Source: Symbiodinium natans
Taxonomy: Eukaryota > Sar > Dinophyceae > Suessiales > Symbiodiniaceae
Length of the DNA stretch: 64,000 bases
Direction of reading: 5' to 3'
Assembly (NCBI GenBank): GCA_905221605.1
Contig: CAJNDS010002203.1
Coordinates: 117,501-181,500, forward strand
Shown one piece after another: positions 11,338 to 20,520 of the stretch. Numbering within the stretch: position 1 is the stretch's first letter; each line of letters opens with the position of its first letter. The notes under the pieces are model-generated. The model did not search any database. It saw only the letters and a program-made list of their open reading frames with translations, and had not been told where the DNA came from. The translations under genes and the position numbers were made by a program.

Positions 11338-12820
11338 GCACGCCCGCCCGCCCGCCCGCCCGCCCACCCACCCACACACACACACACGTCTACGCAACGG
11401 GCCACTGCCGGGCCTCGTCCCACAGCACCTCTGCAACTGTCCTGATGATTCGCGCGTGCTCGGTCGCGCAGGAGCGACCCGCAGGAAAGTTCCTGCAATC
11501 GGCTCGCCCCGCCAGTTCGCACCGAGCTTCGTAGGACCTACCCTGCGCGCTGCTAGGCATCCGCAGGACTTCAAGCGCCAGGCGCACTTGCGCTGGTGTC
11601 GGCACTGCCTTGTCCTCCTCGCTCCCCCTGGGCGATGCAGCTGGCTGTCCCAGCTTCTCCAAGCTCCGAATGTGCCCATCCGACTCTCCGTGACGCCGAA
11701 GATCCTCCAGCTGCAGCATACCCCCGAACCGGGTCATAGGCACCTCGCACAGAGATATAAAGCAAGGAGGAGCGAGTCCAAAGCCGTGCGACACATTTCC
11801 TAAAGTAGTGCATGTCGTTTTAGTGACCAAAACCGCGCGACACATTTCCTAAAGTAGTTAGTGTCGTTTTGAGTGACCAAAACCGGGCGACACATTTCCT
11901 AAAGTAGTTTGTGTCGTTTGAGTGACCAAAACCGGGCGCCACTTTTCCTAAAGTAGTTTGTGTCGTTTTAGTGAGCAAAGCCGGGCGACACATTTCCTAA
12001 AGTTGTTTGTGTCGTTTTAGTGACCAAAGCCGGGCGACACATTTCCTAAAGTAGTTTGTGTCGTTTGAGTGATCCAAGCCGGGCGACACATTTCCTAAAG
12101 TAGTTCGTGTCGTTTTAGTGACCAAAGCCGGGCGACACATTTCCTGAAGTAGTTTCTGTCGTTTTAGTGACCAAAGCCGGGCGACACATTTCCTAAAGTT
12201 GTTTCTGTCGTTTTAGTGACCAAAGCCGGGCGACACATTTCCTAAAGTTGTTAGTAGTCGTGTTGTATTACAATTTACCTTTGTTTAATCTCTCTCTCTG
12301 TCTGTCTGTCTCCCTTGCTATGCTTTTGTGGAAAGAACAAAAAGATGCAGAAACACCCTTCCGAAAGACAGCACACACCTCGTATTGGGCTGCACCCTTC
12401 TTCATTTGGACAAAGGCCGATCCAGATGCAGCCGGGTTGTCACAAGCATCTCTGCAAACTGCGCACCCCAATCCCCATGGCTTGTTGCTGTCGCTCTCCA
12501 CCAGCCACGTGGCGGTGCCCCCGGAGCTGGTAGAATAAACAAGTTTCTTTTGCCAGGAAGCAGCATGCTTGATGTACTTGCAGCGGTTGCACCGCTTGAT
12601 GCACAGCTTTGCCTCAGGTTTCGTAGCGTTACAACTGAAAATGCCACATTAACTTAGAACCCGAGACCAGTACACTCCCGTGCTTCTCCAGACATCTCTT
12701 CGCATGTGCACCTGCAGGTGCACCGGACGTGCAAACAAGTATCAATAAAAGCAAGGCTTCAACTCGAGCTTTACTGACCTTACCCGCGCCTTCTGGACTG
12801 TGACCTCGCACAGATGCCAT
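6706..12820 (-). CDS. TTF zinc-finger, hAT-transposase-derived protein with acidic tail, multi-exon
   Basis: Probably a host gene derived from a hAT-type transposase; DNA binding is inferred from the finger. Start ATG is 12820 (MASVRGHSPEGAGK, exon 12779-12820). Exon 12379-12612 carries WGLGCAVC, and exon 11399-11743 supplies LRRHGESDGH. Together they form the C-x2-C...H-x5-H pattern of TTF fingers. Later exons (10924-10200, 10090-9601, 9516-9016) look like the RNase H-like/DUF4371 region (for example SAHYAAQRFDSC). A hAT-dimerisation-like segment follows at ~8935 (SEIETSFSTLRLFSG), then a coiled coil containing the 100-N gap. After that come 7038-7101, a segment of unknown type (LPLHFASKHVVVYQELF), and a Lys/Glu-rich tail ending ELSEEESGSSSGKEAGSE, stop 6706. 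Introns: 12613-12778, 11744-12378, 11191-11398, 9517-9600 (GC-AG), 9333-9411, 7276-7347 (GA-AG), 7039-7101 (GC-AG). Whether DDE residues remain is not clear. One gene is inferred; two adjacent genes cannot be excluded. Confidence 0.6.
7039..7101 (-). other. GC-AG intron, 63 bp, telomere-like core
   Basis: Borders are AAG|GCCAGG and CCGCAG|GTC. The sense strand contains AAAACCCTAAACCTTAAACC. It joins SSLHAK to VLMDFLVEK in frame. Confidence 0.65.
7276..7347 (-). other. GA-AG intron, 72 bp, with a direct repeat inside
   Basis: Borders are GACGAG|GAGTGA and GTCCAG|GAC, so AGGA is repeated at both ends. It joins PDDMADE to DMLPLHFASK in frame. The interior carries the word CTGCTTGACACGAAGCCAA twice. 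Confidence 0.55.
8146..8245. other. assembly gap of 100 N
   Basis: Exactly 100 N, the usual placeholder for a gap of unknown size. It interrupts the coiled-coil part of the hAT-derived gene, so the reading frame across it is not known. Confidence 0.99.
9517..9600 (-). repeat. intron made of telomere-type repeats (84 bp, GC-AG)
   Basis: Sense-strand borders are GAAG|GCTCGCG and CCGCAG|GCATG, with AGGC at both ends. The interior is a run of CCCTAAA, CCCTAGA and CCCCAAA units. Splicing joins FHYE-G-MPDEEYA in phase. Confidence 0.7.
11214..11394. repeat. CA / CCCA / CGCA / CCCG microsatellite gradient
   Basis: Adjacent blocks of (CA)n, (CCCA)n, (CGCA)n and (CCGC)n, then back to (CA)n, about 180 bp in total. 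They lie in the predicted intron 11191-11398 of the hAT-derived gene. The His/Thr and Gly/Val-rich frames here are repeat artefacts. Confidence 0.92.
11777..12257. repeat. 49 bp minisatellite, about 10 copies
   Basis: Units contain GGCGACACATTTCCTAAAG followed by a TAGTTTGTGTCGTTTTAGTG-like half. Copies start near 11789, 11838, 11888, 11937, 11986, 12035, 12084, 12133, 12182 and 12231, almost exactly 49 bp apart with few substitutions. It fills most of the predicted 635 bp intron (11744-12378) of the hAT-derived gene. Confidence 0.95.
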
Positions 12821-12852
12821 CTCGCTGAGGTCACGGAATCAGGTGTCTCAAC

Positions 12853-13225
12853 GTATGAAAGGTCCAATGTTAATTGCATAAGCGCCACATTAGAAGCGTT
12901 TTGTCGCAGCTTCTGGTTTAGGGTTTAGGTTTCCGGGTTTATATGATAAGGTTCCCATGTAGTTCAGGCATTCGAGGGTTACAAGAGAAGCCTTGCACAT
13001 GGCTTTGGAATTCTGGGACCCCAGCGGCTTCAGTAGACTCGCGCTCAGGGAAGCTAAGTTGGCGATCACCCTAAACCCTAAACCCTAGACCCTAAACCCC
13101 TAAACCCTAAACCCTAAACCCTAAACCCTAAACCCGACAAGACCCAAGGGCCTCAATCCCGTGGGCCTGCTGATGGAGTGGCGACCTGCCGGAGGGCCTG
13201 CTAACGCAGCGGCGACCTGCCGGAG
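12853..13225 (-). promoter_or_regulatory. upstream cassette copy 1 (33 bp 5' of the hAT-derived gene start)
   Basis: Closely matches 15411-15738, which sits in the same orientation 74 bp upstream of the HMG-box gene start. On plus it begins GTATGAAAGGTCC, includes TTATATGATAAGGTT and CACATGGCTTTG, and passes into a CCCTAAA array (13069-13136) and a GC-rich tail. Shared sequence before two consecutive genes suggests a promoter or 5' leader region; a plain dispersed repeat is the alternative. Confidence 0.5.
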
Positions 13226-14125
13226 GGAGCTCTTGTGGGCACGAGGGTTAAGGGCTCCAAAGAGTTCGGGCTTGGGGTTGAGGTTCTTTTGTTAGGGCTG
13301 CGTGAGGAGCTACACTCGAAAGGGTTGGAGTTTAGCCAGGGCTAACCGAACCCAATCCCTAGACCCTTTAAACCCTAAACCTTCAAGGCCAGGAAAAAGA
13401 GATATCGTATGCGTTTCATTACGAGCAGCTCACACAATAACCCCTTCATCCTTCACAGTGTAAGACCCCATCAGACAAAAGCATGGCTTTCAGGCACCAA
13501 ACAAGCCCCTGAATGGTGAAAGACAAGCCCCTACAGCTCCCAGCCCCCCCAGCCTCCCAGTCCCCCCCCCCACCCCCCCCCACCCCCCCAGCCCCACCCG
13601 ACAAAACCTCCCCAAATTTCAGCAAAAGCAAGAAACAAAACCCGGCAAATCCCGACAAAACTCCGGACACAAACTAAATACAATTTCTATAAACCCCTAA
13701 ACCTCCTGACAAGACCCAAGGGCCTCAATCCCGTGGGCCTGCTGATGGAGCGGCTGCTGACGCAGCGGCGACCTGCCGGAGGGAGCTCTTGTGGGCTCGA
13801 GGGTTAAGGGCTCCAAAGAGTTCGGGCTTGGGGTTGAGGTTCTTTTGTTAGGGTTGCGTGAGGAGCTACACTCGAAAGGGTTCGAATTTAGCCAGGGCTA
13901 ACCCTAAAACCAAAAACCCAATCCCTAGACCCTTTAAACCCTAAACCCTTTCAAGTTTAAACCCCAAACCCTGAAGGCTATAAGACCTCTGATTGGTGCG
14001 GTTATTACAATTATATTTAGTTTCAAGGGCCTCGGGTCTTGTGGTTAGCGCTTGGCATTCATGTTGGGTTTATCTGTTTCCAAGGCAGGAAGAACGACAG
14101 GTCCTCTAGGCCAGCCCTAGTACTG
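13226..14125. other. spacer with second copy of cassette tail (13708-13960)
   Basis: Holds a duplicate of the segment at 13134-13395 (starting GACAAGACCCAAGGGCC) at 13708-13960, an AC/C-rich stretch with C-runs (13545-13600), and CCCTAAA words. No gene is supported. The Gly-rich minus frame at 13446-13670 is produced by the C-runs. Confidence 0.6.
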
Positions 14126-15337
14126 TTACTGCTGGCACAACTTCTGCTGCAGCGGGCGATTCTTCAAGAACTCCTCAACCAGCATTCTGCTGTCAGACAC
14201 ACGCCGCATGAACAAGTGACACACATAACGAGTATCCTGGGGCATCGAGCTCATGGCTGGAACACGCTTGTCAAGCTCCTGGAAATCAGACACCGTCGCA
14301 TCAAAACTCCAAATCTGTTCCATGTCTGTAAAGGGATGTGTGCCAGCGAAGCATTCCATCAGTGTGACCCCGTATGCCCAACTCTCTGACCGTCTGGATG
14401 GAGTTGCACCTCGCCAGACCTCCGGTGGTCGGTAGAGCCCAGTGTACGCGGCCGTGTCCTGTGATTGCGCTGCCAGCGCAGCCTCCGCCTGACACAAGGT
14501 CAGTCTTCCAAGCTTCAGGGTGCAATCCTGCTCGTTCCAGAATGCCGCATGCGGCCTCAAGTCCAGGTGCAAGAGTTGCAGTCCGTGCAGCTGCGTCACC
14601 GCGAGCGCCAACTGCGCAGCCATTGCCTGCAGCTTGTGGCCCCTCAGCGGACCAGATCTTGTCAGCACGTCGCTCAGCCGAGGCAACTTCTCAAAGACGA
14701 TGCATTTCACCGGATCGTTGCAAATGATGGCCTGCTGCACACGCAAGAAGACATCACAATTCCATGCATCGTTTTCTTCCGCCCGCCAGAGCTGCTGCAA
14801 GATGCCTACTTCATGTCGGAAGTCCGCCTGAGACTCATAAACCACTGCAGCAGATTCGAAACGAAGATCCTTGTGCAGTGCAGCATAGGCAGCCACGGAC
14901 GTTCCTCTCCACAAGACCGTGTCCAGGAGCTCATACTCGCCTATGCTTGAGCCAGGTCCATGCTGAGGTTGGCCGTTCGCCCCTCCAGACATGAGTTGCT
15001 CCTTCGCTCGAGCAAACGCGGCTTCCTCCTCCTTGGCCCTCTTCTGGTATGGCTCTTGGCCCTTTTTGCCCAAGCGCTTCCACTCGTCTCCGATGCGGTC
15101 GAATGCCAGACGTTGTGGACGTTTCTGATCTGCTGACCCCGAGGCCTCTTGCTCTCGCTTGACATCGTCCTGAATCCGTGCGTACTGCTCTGACACGAAG
15201 ATTGCATAAGGTGTTCTTTTTTTCGGAAGAAACTGTTTGACAGCCTTGTCGGCGGCCTTTTTGGCAGCCTTTTTCGCAGCAGCAGATTCCGGCTTTTTTG
15301 GAGAGGCCGGGTCAGATTTAGACCCCTTGGGTGGCAT
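14126..15337 (-). CDS. HMG-box protein fused to a kinase-like (pseudokinase) domain, intronless
   Basis: A single 403-codon frame, ATG at 15337, TAA at 14126. Residues 1-45 are a Lys/Ala/Pro-rich basic tail (AAKKAAKKAADKAVKQF). Residues ~45-112 are an HMG-box (KKRTPYAIFVSEQYARIQ, IGDEWKRLGKKGQEPYQKRA), which usually bends DNA. Residues ~130-395 follow a protein-kinase layout: E-helix (FRHEVGIL), hinge-like CIVFEKL, catalytic-loop HLDLRPHAAFW, PPE (YRPPEVW) and a SWAYGVTLMECF helix. Key residues are altered: no clear Gly loop, the VAVK lysine is replaced (AAVVYES), the catalytic-loop Asn is Ala, and DFG is replaced (KLGRLT). It is therefore probably catalytically dead. Lack of introns contrasts with its neighbours and could mean retroposition. 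It lies head-to-tail upstream of the hAT-derived gene and likely acts in the nucleus. Confidence 0.85.
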   Translation of the reverse strand: MPPKGSKSDPASPKKPESAAAKKAAKKAADKAVKQFLPKKRTPYAIFVSEQYARIQDDVKREQEASGSADQKRPQRLAFDRIGDEWKRLGKKGQEPYQKRAKEEEAAFARAKEQLMSGGANGQPQHGPGSSIGEYELLDTVLWRGTSVAAYAALHKDLRFESAAVVYESQADFRHEVGILQQLWRAEENDAWNCDVFLRVQQAIICNDPVKCIVFEKLPRLSDVLTRSGPLRGHKLQAMAAQLALAVTQLHGLQLLHLDLRPHAAFWNEQDCTLKLGRLTLCQAEAALAAQSQDTAAYTGLYRPPEVWRGATPSRRSESWAYGVTLMECFAGTHPFTDMEQIWSFDATVSDFQELDKRVPAMSSMPQDTRYVCHLFMRRVSDSRMLVEEFLKNRPLQQKLCQQ

Positions 15338-15410
15338 GGCAGCGAAGAAGATGGCCGATCTAGGCAGCCACCATGTTTCTTCTACGACAATTGCAAGACA
15401 GGAGTTCTCT

Positions 15411-15738
15411 GTATGAAAGGTCCACTGTTAATTGCATAAGCACCACATTAGAAGCGTTTTGTCGCAGCTTCTGGTTTAGGGTTTAGGTTTCCGGGTTTAT
15501 ATGATAAGGTTTCCATGTAGTTTAGGCAGTCGAGGGTTACAAGAGAAGCCTTGCACATGGCTTTGAAATTCCCCCAGCGGCTTGAGTAGCAGAGTCATGC
15601 TGAGGGAAGTTTAGTTGGCGATCACCCTAACCCCTAAACCCTAAACCCTAAACCCGACAAGACCCAAGGGCCACAATCCCGCGGGCCTGCTGATGGAGTG
15701 GCGACCTGCCGGACGGCCCGCTGATGCAGCGGCGACCT
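15411..15738 (-). promoter_or_regulatory. upstream cassette copy 2 (74 bp 5' of HMG-box gene)
   Basis: Copy of 12853-13225 with a small number of substitutions and indels, including GTATGAAAGGTCC, the CATTAGAAGCGTTTTGTCGC block and a shorter CCCTAAA array (15625-15655). The similarity ends near 15738. Confidence 0.5.
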
Positions 15739-15835
15739 TTAGGATGTCATTATGAAAGCCCGAGGCACCGCAAACCTCTTACAACCAATTGCTATCGACC
15801 CTTTGGCCTTAAAACAAAAACTCAACCCCAAACTC

Positions 15836-15960
15836 TAAGCTTGAGTGACCGCCCGCCAAACATACCCCGAAACATACCCTGAATCATAGCCTTAGAGTTA
15901 AGGTTTGGGTTTTCTATTTAAAAGTTCCCTCTGCCCTAAACCAAAACACTACTGGTTCCA
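15836..15960. repeat. dispersed repeat C, copy 1
   Basis: Starts CTCTAAGCTTGAGTGACCGC. Matches 26684-26810 in the same orientation with few changes, almost 11 kb away. Confidence 0.8.
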
Positions 15961-17370
15961 GTTATAGGGTCTGCCGGTCGTTTGGGGGGTTTAGGGCTTA
16001 GGGTTTAGGGTTTAGGATTTAGGGGTTAGGGTTTGGCTTAAATTCGGCTGGGGGCTATTAGGGCTAAGACCCTCGAATCCTGAGACCCTGAGACCCCAAC
16101 ATCCTAAGGCCCCAAGATCCCCAACGCCAGACCTCAACCCTTATGACCCGACGAGGTGCGCCATCCTGCGCTGGGTCCGACGACCTGCGAAGAACTCCGC
16201 CACGATGTATCTGCCGAGGGAGTTTAGGGTTTCGGGTTAGGGTTTAGGGTTTCGGGGTTTGGGTCCCTAAGCCCTGGCCCGAAACCCTTAAGACTCTCAA
16301 CTCCGCAGGATTCAGGTCGCTCCTTTGTAGGGGGGGGGGGTTTGTTGGGAGGGCTTTCATGAAGGGCTTTGGGTTTCGGACGGTCTAGGGTTTAGGGCTT
16401 AGGAGGGTTTAGGGTTTAGGTTTGTTCCTGGCGTGACTTTTCAAAGAAGTTGCAAAAGGACCCCCAAACCTTCCAACGGCCCCCCCCCCCCACCACCCCA
16501 ACCCTGGCACCCGCAGAAACCCTGGACAGGGTTTAGGGCACCTTACAAAGGGCTTGGGGGTTTAAAGTACATAATTCTGCGGGGTTCCCTGGACAGGGTT
16601 TAGGGCACCTTACAAAGGGCTTGGGGGTTTGAAGTACACAATTCTGCAGGGTTCAAGAATTTTAGTTTAGGGTTCTAGCTCCGAAACCCTAGACCCAATA
16701 CCTCAAACCCGACATTAAAACCTGCAGGGTTTTGGGTTTAAATTAGACCTCCCCGTCAAACCCCTGGAAAACCTAAACCCCTAGGGAGGGCAGCGACCTG
16801 AACGGTCACCACACCCCCCGGCAGCTGCCTGATCGGCAACCACGCACCCTAAACCCTATAAACCCAAAACCACACCTCCCGGCGTCTAGGTGGATCCCAG
16901 ACCAATTAACTGAAACACACACCGAGCCCTACATTTCAACTCCTAAACCTAAACCCGAAACCCTAGAAGGCGGCAGCGCGGGGGCGAGCTCCTTGTGCCT
17001 AAACCCTTACTAAACCCTCAGCCAAAATCCTAAAAACCTCCAACCCTTGTCAACCGGATGGCGATGGCAGCTAAACCCTACACCGAACCCTTGCCCCTGA
17101 CCCCTTCACCGCACCCGGGCTGCGGTGCCTGGGCTGCGGTGCCTGGATGCCTCTGGGCTGAAGCACTGTGCGAAGTTATTACGTCTACATTTGAGATTAA
17201 AACGAACTAGATCCTAGTGTAAGACACGATTTAGCGCATTATATCTAAGTTTTAGATCAAAACAATATAAATCCTAGTTCAAAATCAATTATCTTTGACA
17301 ATGCAGATATTGTCAATACCCACGCTGCACCTGAATGCTTGTTCCAGGTAAGGTTGTTTAAAGCCCCACG
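15961..17370. other. telomere-like, repeat-rich stretch
   Basis: Holds mixed TTTAGGG and CCCTAAA words, a 67 bp tandem pair (16521-16655), dispersed repeat D copy 1 (16752-16862) and C-runs. A minus-strand island at 16140-16220 (acceptor CTCGGCAG, frame YIVAEFFAG) has a plus-strand relative at 26379-26430 (YIVAELFA), so it may be an exon of a duplicated gene. Confidence 0.5.
16521..16655. repeat. 67 bp tandem repeat, two copies
   Basis: Copies begin CCTGGACAGGGTTTAGGGCA at 16521 and 16588 and run into CTTGGGGGTTTRAAGTAC. They are nearly identical. Confidence 0.85.
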
Positions 17371-17690
17371 TCTCCTGTAGCTACGAGGTTTATGTTTACG
17401 TTGAAATCAGAACGATTTGAATTCTGTCCGTCAGGATGTAAATTATTTTATCTAAGATTTAGATCAAAGTAAGATAGAGCCTGGTCTAAATGTGGGATTT
17501 AGCTGGTTAATCTAGAATCTATATAAAATTGATCTAAATGCTAGTCTAAATTTAGGATTCAGCTTGCTGATGTAGAATCTATATGAAACTTATCTAGATC
17601 CTAGTCTAAAGTCAGGATTCAGCTTTTTGATCTAGAATCTATTTAAAATTGATCTAGATATTAGTCTAGAGTTAGGATTCAGCCCATTAT
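17371..17690. repeat. dispersed repeat E, copy 1, with ~61 bp degenerate sub-repeats
   Basis: Contains repeated words GATCTAGAATCTATATAAAA and CCTAGTCTAAA at about 60 bp spacing. AT-richer than its surroundings. Pairs with 17874-18160. No coding signal. Confidence 0.8.
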
Positions 17691-17873
17691 GGATCTAACG
17701 CTAGATTGAATGCTTGCTTGGTGGAAAGGGAAACCCTGCGCAGCACACCAATGACAGCCTGAACCCTAAACCTTGAACCCTAAACCTTGGGCCTGAGGTG
17801 TCTCCTTGCGGTAGTTGCGGTGTCCTCCACGTGGGGGTTTGGACACAATGTCTAGATGGATCCTAGGAAAGCC

Positions 17874-18160
17874 TCACGTCTCACGTAGCTACGGGGTTCA
17901 TATTTACGTTGAAGTCAAAACGATTTGAAATCTAGTCCGTCAGGCTGTAGATTATTCTGCATACGTTTTAGATCAAATTGATATAAATCCTAGTCTAAAT
18001 GTGGGATTCAACTTGTTGATCTAGAATCTATATAAAATTGATCTAATCCTAGTCTAAATTGAGGATTCAGCTTGTTGATGTAGAATCTATATGAAACTGA
18101 TCTACATCCTAGTCTAAAGTCAGGATTCAGCTTGTTGATCTAGAATCTATATATTGTCAA
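17874..18160. repeat. dispersed repeat E, copy 2
   Basis: Same order of words as 17371-17690 (CTCACGTAGCTACGGGGTTC, then the ATTTACGTTGAA block, then GATCTAGAATCTATAT units). A direct duplication about 500 bp apart, diverged. Confidence 0.8.
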
Positions 18161-19262
18161 TATAGAAGCTCGGTGCTACTAGAGGGCTTAAGGTGTACAG
18201 TTCAAGGTTTAAGGTAAGAGCAGCCGCCCTAAATCCTAAGCCAGTAAAAAAATCAAATCGGCCGAGGCTAGATTCATAAAAACTGCATGCACCCTAAACC
18301 CTAAAGCCCTTAAACCCTAAACAGCCGTAACTCCTAAACCCTCAACCCTGGCCCTCAACCCGAGTCCTAACCCTAAAAACCGGTGTTCAAGGTTTAGGGT
18401 TAGTTTCCTGCAGCTCTACCAAGACGTGTCAACCGAACCTACATTTAACATTAATATACAAATAGTAGGCAACAGATATGCTGTTGACGAAATATGCCCC
18501 ACGGCCTAAACTCCAGTAAACCCTAGACCCTACATCGAACCATATTTTTTCAATTGGGTTTTTAGGGTTAGGTGTTAGGTTTAGGGCGAGGGCTTAGGGT
18601 TTTCAGGGTACTTAGTTAGTCTCAGGTGTGCTTAGGGTTCACGGGCTATTTTCCTAGACGTCTATCGTGCTTACTTTGTGGTATAGATGAGTCTTTACCA
18701 TTCTGCGTTTAAAATTTCGATAGATGCTGAACCCTACGCCTTAGCCCTACCCCAAACCCTAGAGCCTAACCCTCAAACCTAAACCCTAGCACGTAGGCCC
18801 GAAACCCTAAGCCCTAAACCGTCAACCCTACACCGAACCCACCACCGTCAACCCTACACCGAACCCACCTAAACTTTTGAACCCGAAACCCTGAGCCCGA
18901 AACCCGACTACCCCTAATACCCTTAATAGCCCTCAAAAGCTCCAAGCCTGTCGAAGCGAGCCCCTTGCTGCACAGGCAAAAGCCAGGCCTGCGCTTCGGG
19001 TGTAGGGTTTAGGGCCCTAAACCTTAAACCCTAAACCCCAGCAGCGACAATGAGCTCCTAAACCCTAAGCCCTTAGACTTAAACCTTAAGTACGAGGCGC
19101 TCGACGCTCGTCGCTAGTGTAGGGTTTAGGGTTCGGGCTTTAGGGTTTAGGGTTTAGGGTTCGGGCTTTAGGGCTGGGTGTCGGGCTTAGGCTTTAGGGT
19201 TTCGGGTCCTTAATTAGGGTTTAAGGCTTAGGGCTGAACACACCCTACCCTCAGGCCTAAAC
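18161..19262. other. telomere-like degenerate stretch, no gene seen
   Basis: Dense but imperfect CCCTAAA words in both orientations with short unique spacers. The spacers are mostly under 80 bp and none gave a convincing exon. Confidence 0.5.
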
Positions 19263-19543
19263 CCTACGTTGGCGTTCGACGGCATAGGCCTTTGGGTGTG
19301 TTCAGGGCTCGGGGTTTGTGGTTACCCTAAACCCTAAATGAAACCCTAAGCCCCAAGCCCTAAGCCTGAAACCCTAAGGACCCTAAACCCTATACCTTAA
19401 ATGGAGCCCTAAACCCTAAGCCCTAAACCCTACGTTGGCATTCGACGGCATAGGGTTCCATTTAGGGTTTCGGGTTTAGGGTAACCACAAACCCCGTGCC
19501 CTGAACACACTCAAAGGCCTATGCCGTCGAATGCCAACGTAGG
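19263..19543. repeat. inverted repeat with ~85 bp arms
   Basis: Left arm 19263-19345 (CCTACGTTGGCGTTCGACGG...) is the reverse complement of 19453-19543 with few mismatches. A partial direct copy of the arm is at 19427-19460. The spacer is CCCTAAA words. Confidence 0.85.
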
Positions 19544-19855
19544 CCTTAGGGTTTAGGGTTCCATTTAGGGTATAGGGTTTAGGGTCCTTAGGGTTTAAGG
19601 CTTAGGGCTTGGGGTTTAGGGTTCCATTTAGGGTTTAGGGTTTAGGGTTCTTAAGGCTTAGGGCTTAGGGTTTAGGGTTGGTAGGGTTTAGGGTCCTTAG
19701 GGTTTAGGGCCTAGGGCTTAGGGTTCCATTTAGGGTTTAGGGTTTAGGGTCCTTAGGGCTTAGGGCTTAAGAATTCGGGTTCGTTCAGGGTTGAGGTTTT
19801 AGGGTGTAGGGCTTAGGGATCTCTCTCTCTCTCTCTCCCTCTCTCTCTCTCTCAC

Positions 19856-20115
19856 TCCAGCAGCTGCTGTCATCCACTCGTCCCGCTGGCTCGGAGGGGT
19901 CTTTGTCAGAAGGTGGGTCCTGCCCATGGGCCCGTCATCATGGACTGGGTCTGGCGCGAGTGCTGAATCCGCCGTGTGTGGCATCTCTGCGAAGTCTGGC
20001 ATCTCTGCCAAGATGCCGCCCAGTGGCCGAAAGCCGAAAGGCTCTTCGAAGGCTGCCCGGCCATCAGTTCCCAAGGCAGTTGGCTCCATGGGTCCACGCG
20101 GCTCCATTGCCAGCA
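19856..20115 (-). CDS. candidate exon (260 nt), unknown protein
   Basis: A minus-strand island with acceptor TTGCCTCAG|TGCTGG and donor GGA|GTGAGAG, open throughout: AMEPRGPMEPTALGTDGR ... FAEMPHTADSALAP ... QRDEWMTAAAG. I recognise no domain. It could belong to the coiled-coil gene to the right or be a separate gene. The (GA)n run begins at the predicted donor and would be intronic. Confidence 0.5.
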
Positions 20116-20486
20116 CTGAGGCAAGCCAAAACCCCAAACCCTAAAACCGAAACCCTAATCCCTAAACCCTAAGGCCTAAACCCCTAGGCCTAAACCCCTT
20201 CACCCTTTTCAACCCAGGACTGCTCCGAAACCCTTCACCCTAAAGCCTAAAGCCTCAATCCTAAACCCTGAACCCCAAAACACTAGACCCTAAAACCTAA
20301 ACCATAATCCCTAAACCCTCAGCCCTCAGCCCTAAATCCTCGACCCTCAACCCTAAGCGCCAAACCCTAAAACCCTGTGCTGGGGCATTTATGAAATTTC
20401 AGGCCTCAGCCTGTTTTCAACCGTAAATCCTAAACCCTCAACCCTAAACCCCAAACCCTGAAAATCAGACAAGTTCGCCTGGGGCG

Positions 20487-20520
20487 GAATTGTCGGTTTT
20501 TCCTGAAAAACCGACAATTC
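20487..20520. repeat. perfect 34 bp palindrome (copy 1)
   Basis: Arms GAATTGTCGGTTTTTC and GAAAAACCGACAATTC separated by CT. Could form a 16 bp stem. Flanked by two direct words GCCTGGGGC. Confidence 0.95.

Noticed and set aside
11777-12257. Possible CRISPR array (regular ~49 bp period)
   Set aside because: The whole unit repeats with no unique spacers, the setting is eukaryotic, and there are no cas genes. It is a minisatellite.
14126-15337. Active protein kinase
   Set aside because: The VAVK lysine, catalytic-loop Asn and DFG are all replaced, so I call it a pseudokinase.
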